Made by a program: the position numbers and the translations under genes. Shown here piece after piece: positions 1 through 7,848 of a stretch of 64,000 nt of DNA. The stretch comes from Selenomonas sp. AE3005 (lineage in GTDB: Bacteria > Bacillota > Negativicutes > Selenomonadales > Selenomonadaceae). The number at the start of each line of letters is the position of its first letter. Position 1 is the first letter of the stretch. The stretch is from the NCBI RefSeq assembly GCF_905233635.1, contig NZ_CAJODG010000002.1, positions 1-64,000 of the forward strand, given 5' to 3'. The notes under the pieces were generated by a model, which saw only the letters and a list, made by a program, of their open reading frames with translations, searched no databases and was not told the origin of the DNA.

Positions 1-107
1 ACTACAAAGTTCCAAACGAAGTTTATTATGGAGCTTTTGCCAATATTGCATGACGCGCTTAAAAATTTTCAAGGTGGTCTTGACTAGGGGACCATTATAT
101 AAGGATA

Positions 108-998
108 ATGACACTTATACAAATGCGTTATTTCTACGAGGTCTGCAAGTGGCAGAACATTACCAAGGCGGCAGAACAGCTGCATGTCTCCCAGCCGACC
201 ATCAGTGTGGCCATGCAGACGCTGGAGGCAGAAACAGGGCTGAATATCTTTCATCGGGAAGGGCGGAAAATCATCATTACCCAGGAGGGCAGCAAATTAC
301 TTGGCAAAGTCAAACACATTTTGGACCAGATTGACCAGCTGGAAGATGAAATTATGGATATGGCCCATAATCGCAATCACATCCGGCTGGCAATGCCCTT
401 GCAGCTGGGCACACAATTTCTGCCGAAGATATTAGGCGAATTTCGCCAGCAGCACCCGGAGATTCGTCTGGACATTATCGAATCCGGCGGTATCTCTGCC
501 CTGCATATGGTCGAAGAGGAAAAACTCGACATTGCTTTCACCAATTACGAAACAGGCTTCAGCCAAAAATTAAATTACGAGAAATTATTTGCCTGCGAAT
601 GCTGCCTGATTACGAGCAAAAATCACCCATTAGCGGCTAAAAATTTCATAACCTTTGCCGATATTATTACGGAGCCAATGGTACTTTTGGACAGCAGTTT
701 TTTCGTCTATCACATGGTGCATGATATGTTTGCCCGGGAAAATCGTAAACCTCAGGTCGTGCATTATTCCCCATATTTACACACGATAAAAAATCTTGTC
801 CGCACAGGAATTGGCTGCACATTTTTAACGCGGCAGGCAGTTTTAAAACAGGATGATTTGGCGGTAATTCCCATGGAAAATCCTTTTTATATAAACTCCG
901 GCATTGTCACGAAAAAAGGCCGTCAGGTTTACGATGATGAACGGCTTTTAATAAAATATTTAAAGGAAATTACACGGAATCTTAACTCATTATATTAA
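108..998 (+). CDS. LysR-family transcriptional regulator
   Basis: This 296-residue protein has the usual LysR layout. A winged helix-turn-helix occupies roughly residues 1-65, with the hallmark LHVSQPTISVAMQTLE recognition region, and a periplasmic-binding-protein-like effector domain fills residues 90-290. The length is normal for the family. The ATG at 108 is preferred because MTLIQMRYFYEV matches the family N-terminus, although the purine-rich AAGGA lies only two bases upstream. The effector cannot be read from the sequence. The next gene is a second regulator on the same strand, so the usual divergent target gene may lie upstream, outside the window. Confidence 0.93.
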   Translation: MTLIQMRYFYEVCKWQNITKAAEQLHVSQPTISVAMQTLEAETGLNIFHREGRKIIITQEGSKLLGKVKHILDQIDQLEDEIMDMAHNRNHIRLAMPLQLGTQFLPKILGEFRQQHPEIRLDIIESGGISALHMVEEEKLDIAFTNYETGFSQKLNYEKLFACECCLITSKNHPLAAKNFITFADIITEPMVLLDSSFFVYHMVHDMFARENRKPQVVHYSPYLHTIKNLVRTGIGCTFLTRQAVLKQDDLAVIPMENPFYINSGIVTKKGRQVYDDERLLIKYLKEITRNLNSLY

Positions 999-1005
999 AA
1001 AATAG

Positions 1006-1025
1006 CATATAAAAAAATATATATA
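1006..1025. repeat. AT-only 20-bp direct repeat, copy 1 (possible operator)
   Basis: The sequence CATATAAAAAAATATATATA lies immediately before the -35 box of the promoter of the YheO-like regulator. An identical 20-base copy lies at 1724-1743, upstream of the next gene. Identity plus promoter placement suggests a regulator binding site, but AT-rich low complexity is an alternative. Confidence 0.5.
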
Positions 1026-1054
1026 TTGACTTTGCGTATAAAATATTATACAAT
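1026..1054 (+). promoter_or_regulatory. Sigma-A-type promoter for the YheO-like regulator
   Basis: TTGACT (1026-1031) and TACAAT (1049-1054) are separated by 17 bases and lie 25 bases upstream of the start codon at 1080. The 20-bp repeat at 1006-1025 abuts the -35 box. Confidence 0.65.
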
Positions 1055-1079
1055 AAAGCCAAATAAGGGAGGTGAGGCC

Positions 1080-1700
1080 ATGCACCCCAGAGTAAAGGCG
1101 TTTATCCCTGTAGCGGATATGCTGGCGGCTACATTGGGGAATGAGTGCGAGGTGGTACTGCACGATATTGCCGACCCGGAGCACAGCGTAGTCTATGTGG
1201 CTAACGGCGTGGTAACAGGCCGGGAAATCGGTCAGGGCTTTGAGCATTTTGTAAAAAATACCATAGAGCACGGTGCTGATAACGAATATGCGGCCAATGA
1301 TTTTTTCCATAAAAAAGGCAAGTTAATCCGCACCTCGTCAGTGCTTATCCGTGACGATGAAGGAAATCTGGTCGGGGCAATGTGCCTTAATCTCGATATG
1401 ACCCGCACCCAGCAGCAGCTGGATTATCTGCAGAACTTCCTGCCGCAGCCGAAAAATACGGCAGCGGCAGGAAAGCAGGGCAAACGGGTGGAGGAGATGG
1501 TTCTGTCCCTGATTGATAATATACTTGCCGGTACGGATGTTGCCAGCCTCAGCCGTGATGAGCGCATTGAGAAAATCCGCTTTATGGAAAGCCGGGGCAT
1601 TTTCCAGCTAAAGGGCAGCATTGAGCAGGTGGCAGAACGTCTGGGCGTGAACCGGGTAACGGTTTACAGCTATTTGGACGAAGTACGGGGGAAACGCTGA
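1080..1700 (+). CDS. YheO/DauR-type transcriptional regulator (PAS-like plus HTH)
   Basis: The 206-residue product has a YheO-type PAS-like sensor domain at about residues 1-120, starting MHPRVKAFIPVADMLAATLG with the family-typical segment EVVLHDI. A C-terminal DNA-binding domain covers about residues 145-206, with the helix-turn-helix segment VAERLGVNRVTVYSYLDEV. Start 1080 is chosen because GGGAGGTGAG lies just before it; an earlier in-frame start at 1026 would overlap the promoter. DauR-type members control amino-acid catabolism, and here the next gene is a remnant of a PLP-dependent enzyme, which fits such a role. Two identical 20-bp repeats flank the gene. Confidence 0.85.
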   Translation: MHPRVKAFIPVADMLAATLGNECEVVLHDIADPEHSVVYVANGVVTGREIGQGFEHFVKNTIEHGADNEYAANDFFHKKGKLIRTSSVLIRDDEGNLVGAMCLNLDMTRTQQQLDYLQNFLPQPKNTAAAGKQGKRVEEMVLSLIDNILAGTDVASLSRDERIEKIRFMESRGIFQLKGSIEQVAERLGVNRVTVYSYLDEVRGKR

Positions 1701-1715
1701 CGCCCGTATTTTTTT
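1684..1715 (+). terminator. Short intrinsic terminator at the end of the YheO-like gene
   Basis: TACGGG at 1684-1689 pairs with CCCGTA at 1703-1708, followed by a run of seven T. The left arm overlaps the last codons of the regulator. The stem is only six base pairs, so termination may be partial. Confidence 0.5.
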
Positions 1716-1723
1716 ACAAGCTT

Positions 1724-1743
1724 CATATAAAAAAATATATATA
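1724..1743. repeat. AT-only 20-bp direct repeat, copy 2 (possible operator)
   Basis: This is an exact copy of the 20-mer at 1006-1025. It lies 35 bases upstream of the start of the truncated PLP-enzyme gene, so both copies sit in promoter regions. Confidence 0.5.
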
Positions 1744-1777
1744 AGATAATTTTTTATTGATGGAAAGGAAGATTAAC

Positions 1778-2428
1778 ATGAAAAATGTACAGCCGATGGA
1801 CGTCAAGGCTGTGGTAGTACCGGGCAATCGCGACCATTGCGCCGAGGTGTGCCGGGAAAAGGTGGAAAAAGAGGGCATTTACTATGCCAATCATGTGTAT
1901 AATCCCTTTTTCTACGAGGGGACAAAAACTTATATTTATGAAACCTATGAGCAGATGGGGCGCATCCCGGAGGATATCTTTGTCCCCTTGGGCAATGGCA
2001 CGCTGTTTATCGGCATTATGAAGGGACTGGAGGAACTGCTGCACAGCGGCGTTATTGAGCACATGCCGCAGGTGGTTATCGTGCAGAGTGAAAAATGTCA
2101 GCCCTTTGTCAAGGCGATGGCAGCCGGGAAAGATGATATTGCTGTGGAACCGGTAGAGCCGACTTTGGCCGAGGGTATTGCCATAGGCGTGCCCCTGCGC
2201 AGCCGGGAGATTTTGGCATATATGAATAAATATAAGGTGCAGGGCGTGGTCATTCCTGAGGATAAGATTCTGCCGGCCAGGGAAAAGATTGCACGGCAGG
2301 GGATATATTGCGAACATACGACGGCGGCGGTCTATGCCGGGTACGAACGGTATTGTGAGGAGCATGGCAAGCCGGATGAAGCCCTTTTATCCATGTGCGG
2401 TGCCGGACTGAAATCAGACCACGGCTGA
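1778..2428 (+). pseudogene. Threonine synthase-like PLP enzyme, N-terminally truncated
   Basis: The 216-residue product matches only the C-terminal half of a fold-type II (PALP) enzyme of the threonine synthase group. The segment from YYANHVYNPFFYEGTKT through VPLGNGTLFIGIMKGLEEL corresponds to the region after the substrate-binding loop and includes the glycine-rich phosphate-binding GNG. About 150 residues that should carry the PLP-binding lysine are absent, and no upstream frame within the 77 bases after the preceding gene could encode them. A good ribosome site (AAAGGAAG) precedes the ATG at 1778, so a protein may still be made. It is either a decaying gene or a fragment with a non-catalytic role; decay is more likely. 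Confidence 0.7.
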
Positions 2429-2554
2429 TAGCTGCAGAATACAAGCGGACAGGAAATTTGCCAGTAAAGGCAGGAGATGGCGGCAGATTGTCGTAATATA
2501 TTGGTATAATTAAGCAGGCGCAGTTCGTGAGACAGGGAAGTGGGGGAATGATAT

Positions 2555-3130
2555 ATGAAACGAATCGCATTGCTGGTTATGACCATAATGGTTTTCTGCA
2601 ATATCGCGTGTGCCGGGCCGGCTGAAAATTTCCTGCATCGCCAACAGACAGTCGGTGTAGTAATTATTTCTTCGCCGGATTTTAAGACACAGGACTTCTA
2701 TGAATACTTTTATGGTCAGCTGAGAAGTGAGACGGATACGTCATATAACATAGTCACAGGGAATGACCCGCAGAATAAATGGGTTGAGTATTGGCTGGAT
2801 AAGGGATATCTGGAAGAACAGGCACCCAAGAAGGAGGATTTGCTGAAATTTGTGAATTTCAGTGGTTATGACAAAGTGATATATTTTATCGTCAAGGACC
2901 CGGTTATTGAGAAGAACACTCTGAGTGCTGGCTTGTTTTCAACGACCACACGGTCAAGAGCCTCGGTGACTGTCAATTCCTTCCTTTGCAGCAAGGATAA
3001 TGTCATCAAGACCTACAGCGTGTCCAAACAGGATGATTCGACCTATAGCGATATGCGGGCAAAGATAGGCGCGCTGAAAAAATGCGCCCGGGATATCGGT
3101 AAGGAAATGAAACTGTATTTCGGTAGATAA
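2555..3130 (+). CDS. Hypothetical exported protein
   Basis: The 191-residue product starts with MKRIALLVMTIMVFCNIACA, a signal peptide with cleavage likely after CA. The mature part is soluble, basic near its C-terminus, and has no repeats or metal motif that I recognise. It contains a QDFYEYFYGQL segment and a short hydrophobic strand, DKVIYFIV. An extended -10 (TGGTATAAT, near 2510) could drive it alone, and a strong terminator follows at 3141. I do not recognise a family. It probably acts in the periplasm. Confidence 0.7.
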   Translation: MKRIALLVMTIMVFCNIACAGPAENFLHRQQTVGVVIISSPDFKTQDFYEYFYGQLRSETDTSYNIVTGNDPQNKWVEYWLDKGYLEEQAPKKEDLLKFVNFSGYDKVIYFIVKDPVIEKNTLSAGLFSTTTRSRASVTVNSFLCSKDNVIKTYSVSKQDDSTYSDMRAKIGALKKCARDIGKEMKLYFGR

Positions 3131-3140
3131 GGTGCAAAAA

Positions 3141-3187
3141 CTCCCCTGAGGGACAGCTGGATAAGGCTGCCGCTCAGGGGAGTTTTT
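3141..3187 (+). terminator. Intrinsic terminator
   Basis: CTCCCCTGAG (3141-3150) pairs perfectly with CTCAGGGGAG (3173-3182) and is followed by TTTTT. It ends the small exported-protein gene. A short A-run on the other side gives only weak reverse function. Confidence 0.9.
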
Positions 3188-3240
3188 AATTCAGGCTGCT
3201 TAGCGGAGTGGGCTGATATGTGTGATACGCTAAATGAGGG

Positions 3241-4611
3241 CTATTTTGCCGCCGGAGTCTTTAGGATAAAGGTTACGGGCATGCCTGCCTCAGAATCAAG
3301 CCATTTTTGCAAACGGAGCTGCTCTTCCTCAGAGAGGGGCGTTTGGCAGGTAATGACAGCTAAGAAGCTCTTGTAGGCCGTTTTGCCTTTTTCGTCTTCG
3401 GTGGCAACAGCGGCACCGCTGATGCCGGTAAAGGCAGGGAAGATAATCGGCGCTTTTTGCCGAATGGCGGCCAGCAGTTTTTGGTCAGCCTCAAACCGTT
3501 GATAAGCAGGTGCATAACGTATGCTCAATTCTTTGTACTTTTTGGCGGTTTCCTGCGTTTCGGCCAGAGTTGCTCCGCCAACGGAATTCCATTGGCTGTC
3601 AATCAGATTTTTGACATCTTCGGCGCGTACTGTATCGGACATATCGTTCTGGACAATACGCAGGTTCCAGTCGGCAAAGTGGGAGTAGGTATGGAGATTT
3701 TTTTCTAGTTCTGTTTGTTCGTCAGCTGTAATAGTGCGTCCGATAATGGTTAAATCCAGTATTTTTTCCTGCGGTGCAATGTGGTAGGCAATAACTTGTG
3801 GATTGCCCTGAGAAAAATTATTTTCAATATAAGCGTTTACCTGCACCTGTTCCAGATTGGTGCGGATGCTTTGGTAAGCCATATACATACTGGGCAGAAT
3901 GATTATAATGCCCAGCAGGGAAAGAAGATAACGCTGGCGGCGGAAAACTGTTTCCGATACATAGGCTTTAGCCGGAACATTGATGAATTTCAGTACGATA
4001 AAGGTTGTCAGACAGATGAAAAAGCTGTTGATAAAGAACAGATAAAGTGCGCCGGCAAAAAATTTGAGCGAACTTGTCGCTATGCCATAGCCTGCAGTGC
4101 AAAGCGGCGGCATCAGGGCGGTGGCGATGGCCACGCCGGGAATTACATTGCTTTTTTCAATGCGGGTGCTGCCGATGATACCGGCTAGTCCGCCGAAAAT
4201 AGCGATAAGCACATCCCAGATGGTCGGCTCTGTACGGGCAAGGAGTTCAGATGATGCCGTATCAATGGGCGACAGGGAAAAATAAAGTGCCGAGGTTAGG
4301 ATGGATAATGTAACCTGAAACAGTAGTTTCAGAAAAGATTCTTTGACATAGGCGCTGTCGTAGGTTGCCATGCCGTAGCCTATGGACATGATTACTCCCA
4401 TGAGGGGAGAAATGAGCATAGCTCCGATGATAACGGCGGTACTATTCATATTGAGACCGATGGAAGCAATGAAAATGGCGAGTATCAATATGCACATATT
4501 CGTGCCTTTGAGTGTACCGCCGCTGTAAATGCGTTCGGCGATTTCCTTCAGGGGGGCGCGGTCTTTTTCCAGATTGAAAATATCGCCTAAGATGGCGCGG
4601 AGCGTATCCAT
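3241..4611 (-). CDS. DUF389 (TIGR00341-type) membrane protein
   Basis: The 456-residue protein has a short soluble N-terminus, then about six hydrophobic segments between residues 40 and 250. The DUF389 core is recognisable: NSTAVIIGAMLISPLMGVIM, then a later GVAIATALMPPLCTAGYGIA. The C-terminal 200 residues are soluble. The family's biochemical role is unknown; it is a probable inner-membrane transporter or sensor. The start at 4611 is chosen over 4641 because AAAGGAGG lies six bases upstream of it. The gene stands alone on the minus strand, facing the preceding gene's terminator. Confidence 0.85.
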   Translation of the reverse strand: MDTLRAILGDIFNLEKDRAPLKEIAERIYSGGTLKGTNMCILILAIFIASIGLNMNSTAVIIGAMLISPLMGVIMSIGYGMATYDSAYVKESFLKLLFQVTLSILTSALYFSLSPIDTASSELLARTEPTIWDVLIAIFGGLAGIIGSTRIEKSNVIPGVAIATALMPPLCTAGYGIATSSLKFFAGALYLFFINSFFICLTTFIVLKFINVPAKAYVSETVFRRQRYLLSLLGIIIILPSMYMAYQSIRTNLEQVQVNAYIENNFSQGNPQVIAYHIAPQEKILDLTIIGRTITADEQTELEKNLHTYSHFADWNLRIVQNDMSDTVRAEDVKNLIDSQWNSVGGATLAETQETAKKYKELSIRYAPAYQRFEADQKLLAAIRQKAPIIFPAFTGISGAAVATEDEKGKTAYKSFLAVITCQTPLSEEEQLRLQKWLDSEAGMPVTFILKTPAAK

Positions 4612-4788
4612 GGCAATCCTCCTTTGCAAGCGTGGTGACATGACTCATATTCCTGTTTCCTTATTTCGCTCACCAGACATTATTTACCTGCTTGCAAAAA
4701 CAAGGAGAAATAATACTAATAAAAATTAAATTGTACTCAAAATTGCTGTGTATAGGGAAACATGGTATAATTTTATGAAGAGTAATAA

Positions 4789-5310
4789 GGGCGTGAAACT
4801 ACGGCTTTGGGCTATGTGTGCAGTTTCGGCGGTTTTACAACGCTTGTTTCTTATATGTATCCGCTTTTGGGTTATATGGGGATTTTACTGCTGATAGTGC
4901 TGACGGTGGCATGGATTCAGGAAAGAGAGAATATTATCCGGGAAAAATTCCTGCGCCGCAAGATGATAAGATTACTGTTTCGTAAGTATGATGATGACTA
5001 CGAATTTACGGAAAAAAATAAAAAGGATTTCCAAAAACTCAGTGAAATGTCCGCTGCCGATACGAAAGGCATTCAACAGGATAAAACGAGGCAAGAAAAT
5101 GTCCACCACCTCAGCAGGTGGGGGCACGAATACCAAAACAGGCGGCGAGCATATCTCCCACCTCGTTGAAACGCCAAGAGGAAGTTTTGCCTATGGCAAA
5201 ACTGGAACAACGGCGTTATAATGGAGAATACCGATGATTTGCAGGCTTTTGCCAAGGAAAATCTGTCACTGGAAGGTTCGCCGCTGAAAAAAGAAGAAAA
5301 AAGTAAATAA
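4789..5310 (+). pseudogene. Membrane-protein remnant interrupted by an interspersed repeat
   Basis: An open frame with a possible TTG start at 4807 encodes one hydrophobic helix (LVSYMYPLLGYMGILLLIVL) followed by a charged tail. It looks like the last helix of a multi-pass transporter, perhaps YkvI-like, with all earlier helices missing. At 5083 the frame enters a copy of the interspersed repeat and stops at 5169. Directly after the repeat, in the same frame, 5221-5310 encodes MENTDDLQAFAKENLSLEGS and a lysine-rich end that would make a natural C-terminus. The repeat therefore seems to have landed in the 3' end of this gene. An extended -10 (TGGTATAAT, near 4765) precedes it. Confidence 0.6.
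5083..5219 (+). repeat. Interspersed palindromic repeat, copy 1 (about 137 bp)
   Basis: This copy starts at AAAACGAGGCAAG and ends at AACAACGGCGTTAT. It contains the hairpin CCACCTCAGCAGGTGG, an internal inverted pair AACGAGG...CCTCGTT, and a second hairpin AGTTTTGCC-tat-GGCAAAACT framed by AACGCC/GGCGTT. It lies inside the membrane-protein remnant. Sister copies are at 14793, 36719 and 43910, with a fragment at 41021. Confidence 0.9.
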
Positions 5311-5311
5311 A

Positions 5312-5345
5312 TTAAAAAACGGGGCTGCAAAAGCTCCGTTTTTTG
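5312..5345. terminator. Bidirectional intrinsic terminator
   Basis: AAAACGGGGCT (5316-5326) pairs with AGCTCCGTTTT (5332-5342), with an A-run before and a T-run after. It lies between the remnant on the plus strand and panD on the minus strand, and can serve both. Confidence 0.85.
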
Positions 5346-5347
5346 TT

Positions 5348-5731
5348 TTAGGCGGTTTGACCGTGATATTCTACCGTGCGTATTTCCTTGATTTTGTTCT
5401 GTTCATTTACCATGACGACTTTAGGTTTATGGGCGCGACCTTCTTCCTCGGTGAACAGGGCATAGGCCATGATGATGACGATATCGCCCGGCTGGGCAAG
5501 TCTGGCGGCTGCGCCGTTAAGGCAGATGACGCCGGAGCCACGGGGGCCGGGAATGGTGTAGGTTTCCAGGCGTGCGCCGTTGTTATTATCGACGACCTGT
5601 ACCCGTTCATTGGGCAGAATGCTGGCTTTTTCCATGAGTTCTTCATCGATAGTGATGCTGCCCATGTAGGCCAGATTGGCCTCCGTAACGGTGGCGCAGT
5701 GGATTTTTCCTTTGAGCATATTTAGGAGCAT
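5348..5731 (-). CDS. panD: Aspartate 1-decarboxylase
   Basis: PanD converts L-aspartate to beta-alanine for pantothenate synthesis. The 127-residue proenzyme has the normal length. The self-cleavage site is visible as YMGSITID, with Gly24-Ser25, where Ser25 becomes the pyruvoyl group. Lys9 and Tyr22 (in LKGKIHCATVTEANLAY) match active-site positions of the family. It is the last gene of a minus-strand operon after the transporter and panC, 28 bases downstream of panC. The start at 5731 has AAAGGA upstream. Confidence 0.97.
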   Translation of the reverse strand: MLLNMLKGKIHCATVTEANLAYMGSITIDEELMEKASILPNERVQVVDNNNGARLETYTIPGPRGSGVICLNGAAARLAQPGDIVIIMAYALFTEEEGRAHKPKVVMVNEQNKIKEIRTVEYHGQTA

Positions 5732-5759
5732 TGTTGATGTGTCCTTTCTTACTAGTAAC

Positions 5760-6608
5760 TCAGGCTGTGAGTATTACGTTATCAATCAGGCGCGTCTTGC
5801 CGATTCTTACGGCAATGGCCAGCAGCGTGTCTTCGCTGACTTTGGTCAGCGGTTTGAGGGACGGATAGGCGTAGGCTTTTACATAGTCAATGCTGGCCAT
5901 AGGTTCTTTATTCAGTTCACATTTGACGATGTTTTCCAGGGCCGCTATATCTTTTTCCCCTTGCGTATAGGCGGCTTTAGCCTGCTGCAGGCTCCGGGAG
6001 AGGACGAGAGCAGCAGTTTTTTCTTCAGCGGACAGGTAGCTGTTGCGTGAGCTGCGGGCGAGGCCGCTTTCTTCCCGGGCAATGGGTACCATGTTGATGT
6101 GTACGTTGATGTTTAGGTCGTCGACAAAGCGGCGGATAACCGTTACCTGCTGGGCGTCTTTCTGGCCAAAGAAGGCCTCGTCAGCGCGCGCCAGATTGAT
6201 GAGTTTTGTTACGACCGTAGCAACGCCGCGGAAATGGCCGGGGCGCTGGGCACCGCAGAGTTTGTGCGTGATATCCCCATCTACGTTGACATAGGTGCAG
6301 TAGCCTTCCGGGTACATCTCAGCCGGTTCCGGATGGAACACGGCATCAATATTGACACTTTCTAATTTTTCACAGTCAGCGGCAAACTGACGGGGATAGG
6401 CGTCATAATCCTCGTTGGGGCCAAACTGGGTGGGATTGACGAATACCGAGGCGATGACGATATCGCATTTTTCTTTGGCCGCACGCATCAGCGTCAAATG
6501 GCCTTCATGCAGGGCACCCATGGTGGGCACGAGGCCGATGGTTTTGCCCTGGGCTTTTGCCTGAGCGGCATATTTTTTTATTTCGGCAATGGTGGTTAAA
6601 ATTTCCAT
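5760..6608 (-). CDS. panC: Pantothenate synthetase
   Basis: PanC joins pantoate and beta-alanine using ATP, through a pantoyl-adenylate. The 282-residue protein carries the nucleotidyltransferase motif PTMGALHEGH near residue 28, the FGQKDAQQ segment, and the RSSRNSYLS motif near residue 185 that closes over ATP. The length is normal. It lies 11 bases downstream of the BASS transporter and just before panD. No panB or panE is in the window, so the pantoate branch must be encoded elsewhere or supplied from outside. Confidence 0.97.
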   Translation of the reverse strand: MEILTTIAEIKKYAAQAKAQGKTIGLVPTMGALHEGHLTLMRAAKEKCDIVIASVFVNPTQFGPNEDYDAYPRQFAADCEKLESVNIDAVFHPEPAEMYPEGYCTYVNVDGDITHKLCGAQRPGHFRGVATVVTKLINLARADEAFFGQKDAQQVTVIRRFVDDLNINVHINMVPIAREESGLARSSRNSYLSAEEKTAALVLSRSLQQAKAAYTQGEKDIAALENIVKCELNKEPMASIDYVKAYAYPSLKPLTKVSEDTLLAIAVRIGKTRLIDNVILTA

Positions 6609-6619
6609 GATGTCCTCCT

Positions 6620-7567
6620 TTATTCGATGCAGGCGTTCATTTCGCTTTTCTGTTCGTCACGGCGTACGCAGAAGTTGGCCACGAGGGAGCCGGAGACATT
6701 GTGCCAGACGCTGAAGATGGCACCGGGCAGCGCTGCGGCCGGGTTAAAGTACATAACAGCCAGGCTGGCCGCCATACCGGAGTTCTGCATGCCGACTTCA
6801 ATGGCCACTGTCCGCGCCTTGCGGCTGTCCAGCTGCAGGAGTCTGGCAGCCATAAAGCCCAGCGCCAGACCAAAGGCGTTGTGCAGAATGACGATGGCAG
6901 CCATGGTCAGACCGACGGCAGCCAGTTTGCTGGCGGAAAGCGCCACCACACAGCCGACCAGCAGTACGATGCAGACTACTGACACCAGCGGCATGGCCGG
7001 CATGATTTTCTGTGCCGTGTCAGCCATGAAGTGGTGAACCAGCAGGCCGAGAATTACCGGAGCCAGTACCATCTGGGCAATGGAAATCATCATGGCAGTG
7101 AAGGAGATATCAATCCAGGCGCCGGCGAGGAAATAGGTAAGGGCCGGCGTTACGATAGGAGCCAGCAGCGTGGTGGTCATCGTCATGGAGACGGAGAGCG
7201 CCACATCACCGCGGGCCAGATAGGCGATAACATTGGACGCCGTACCGCCAGGGCAGGTGCCTACGAGGATAACGCCGATAGCCAGTTCCGGCGGCAGGGC
7301 AAAGGCCTTGACCAGTCCTAAAGCCACCAATGGCATGATGATGAACTGGGCACCGACACCGATAGCCACTTCTTTGGGGTGCTGTAATACCCGTTTAAAG
7401 TCCTCGACTTTGAGCGTCATGCCCATACCGAACATGACAATGCCCAGCATCCAGGACACATAAGGCCCTACCCAGGTCAGCGTTTCCGGGCGCCAGGCAC
7501 CCAGAATGCCGATAGCGATTACGAGCAGCGCGAGATTGTCGACAAGTTTTTTGATGATTTTTTGCAC
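6620..7567 (-). CDS. BASS-family (bile acid:sodium symporter-like) transporter, PanS-like candidate
   Basis: The 315-residue inner-membrane protein has about nine or ten hydrophobic helices. Family motifs are present, including a glycine-rich helix (GTCPGGTASNVIAYLARGD) and VAIEVGMQNSGMAASLA. BASS proteins import organic anions with sodium. Salmonella PanS, a family member, moves ketopantoate, and the position directly before panC-panD with no panB makes a pantoate or ketopantoate substrate plausible. Substrate assignment is inference. Translation probably starts at GTG 7567, seven bases after AGGAGG. A leader with a terminator lies upstream. Confidence 0.85.
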   Translation of the reverse strand: MQKIIKKLVDNLALLVIAIGILGAWRPETLTWVGPYVSWMLGIVMFGMGMTLKVEDFKRVLQHPKEVAIGVGAQFIIMPLVALGLVKAFALPPELAIGVILVGTCPGGTASNVIAYLARGDVALSVSMTMTTTLLAPIVTPALTYFLAGAWIDISFTAMMISIAQMVLAPVILGLLVHHFMADTAQKIMPAMPLVSVVCIVLLVGCVVALSASKLAAVGLTMAAIVILHNAFGLALGFMAARLLQLDSRKARTVAIEVGMQNSGMAASLAVMYFNPAAALPGAIFSVWHNVSGSLVANFCVRRDEQKSEMNACIE

Positions 7568-7604
7568 AAAAAAACCTCCTTAAAAAGATGAAAAAGTATT
7601 TTTG

Positions 7605-7649
7605 GCAAAAGAAAAAGCGCATCTTTCAGCAGACAGCCAAAAGATACGC
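7605..7649 (-). terminator. Leader terminator (attenuator candidate) before the pan operon
   Basis: On the minus strand GCGTATCTTT pairs with AAAGATGCGC around a 13-base loop, followed by TTTTTCTTTT. It lies 38 bases upstream of the GTG of the BASS gene and inside its probable 5' leader, so it would stop transcription before the operon unless disrupted. Confidence 0.75.
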
Positions 7650-7800
7650 ACCTTTACTGATTACGAGCAGGGCACCATAAAAAGCCGCAGAATATCCGTA
7701 ACTGCCGTCTTGGTTCAGTTGAATCCAAGCGGACACAGGATTTGCGCTAACGATTAGTCCCATTCATAAAAGTATGACTCACAGCAATGATGTCATCTTT
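7650..7800 (-). promoter_or_regulatory. Structured 5' leader of the pan operon (possible riboswitch)
   Basis: The minus-strand leader contains a hairpin CCG-CTTGG...CCAAG-A-CGG (about 7705-7733) with a bulged A, plus GC-rich flanks that could pair with the terminator arms. It does not match the cobalamin, TPP, SAM, glycine, THF or purine consensus sequences I know. The bulged A recalls the Pan RNA motif found before pantothenate genes, but I could not confirm that. No other gene is visible in the 281-base gap. Confidence 0.45.
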
Positions 7801-7848
7801 TGCCATGAGCCATATTTTACCACTTATATGTTGATTGGTAAATAGAAC

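Noticed and set aside
1..107. A riboswitch or tRNA gene at the very start of the window
   Set aside because: No cloverleaf and no conserved riboswitch core could be found in this AT-rich stretch, which is cut by the window edge.
6620..7567. Bile-acid transport as the role of the BASS protein
   Set aside because: The family name is historical. The operon with panC and panD points to an organic acid of the pantothenate pathway.
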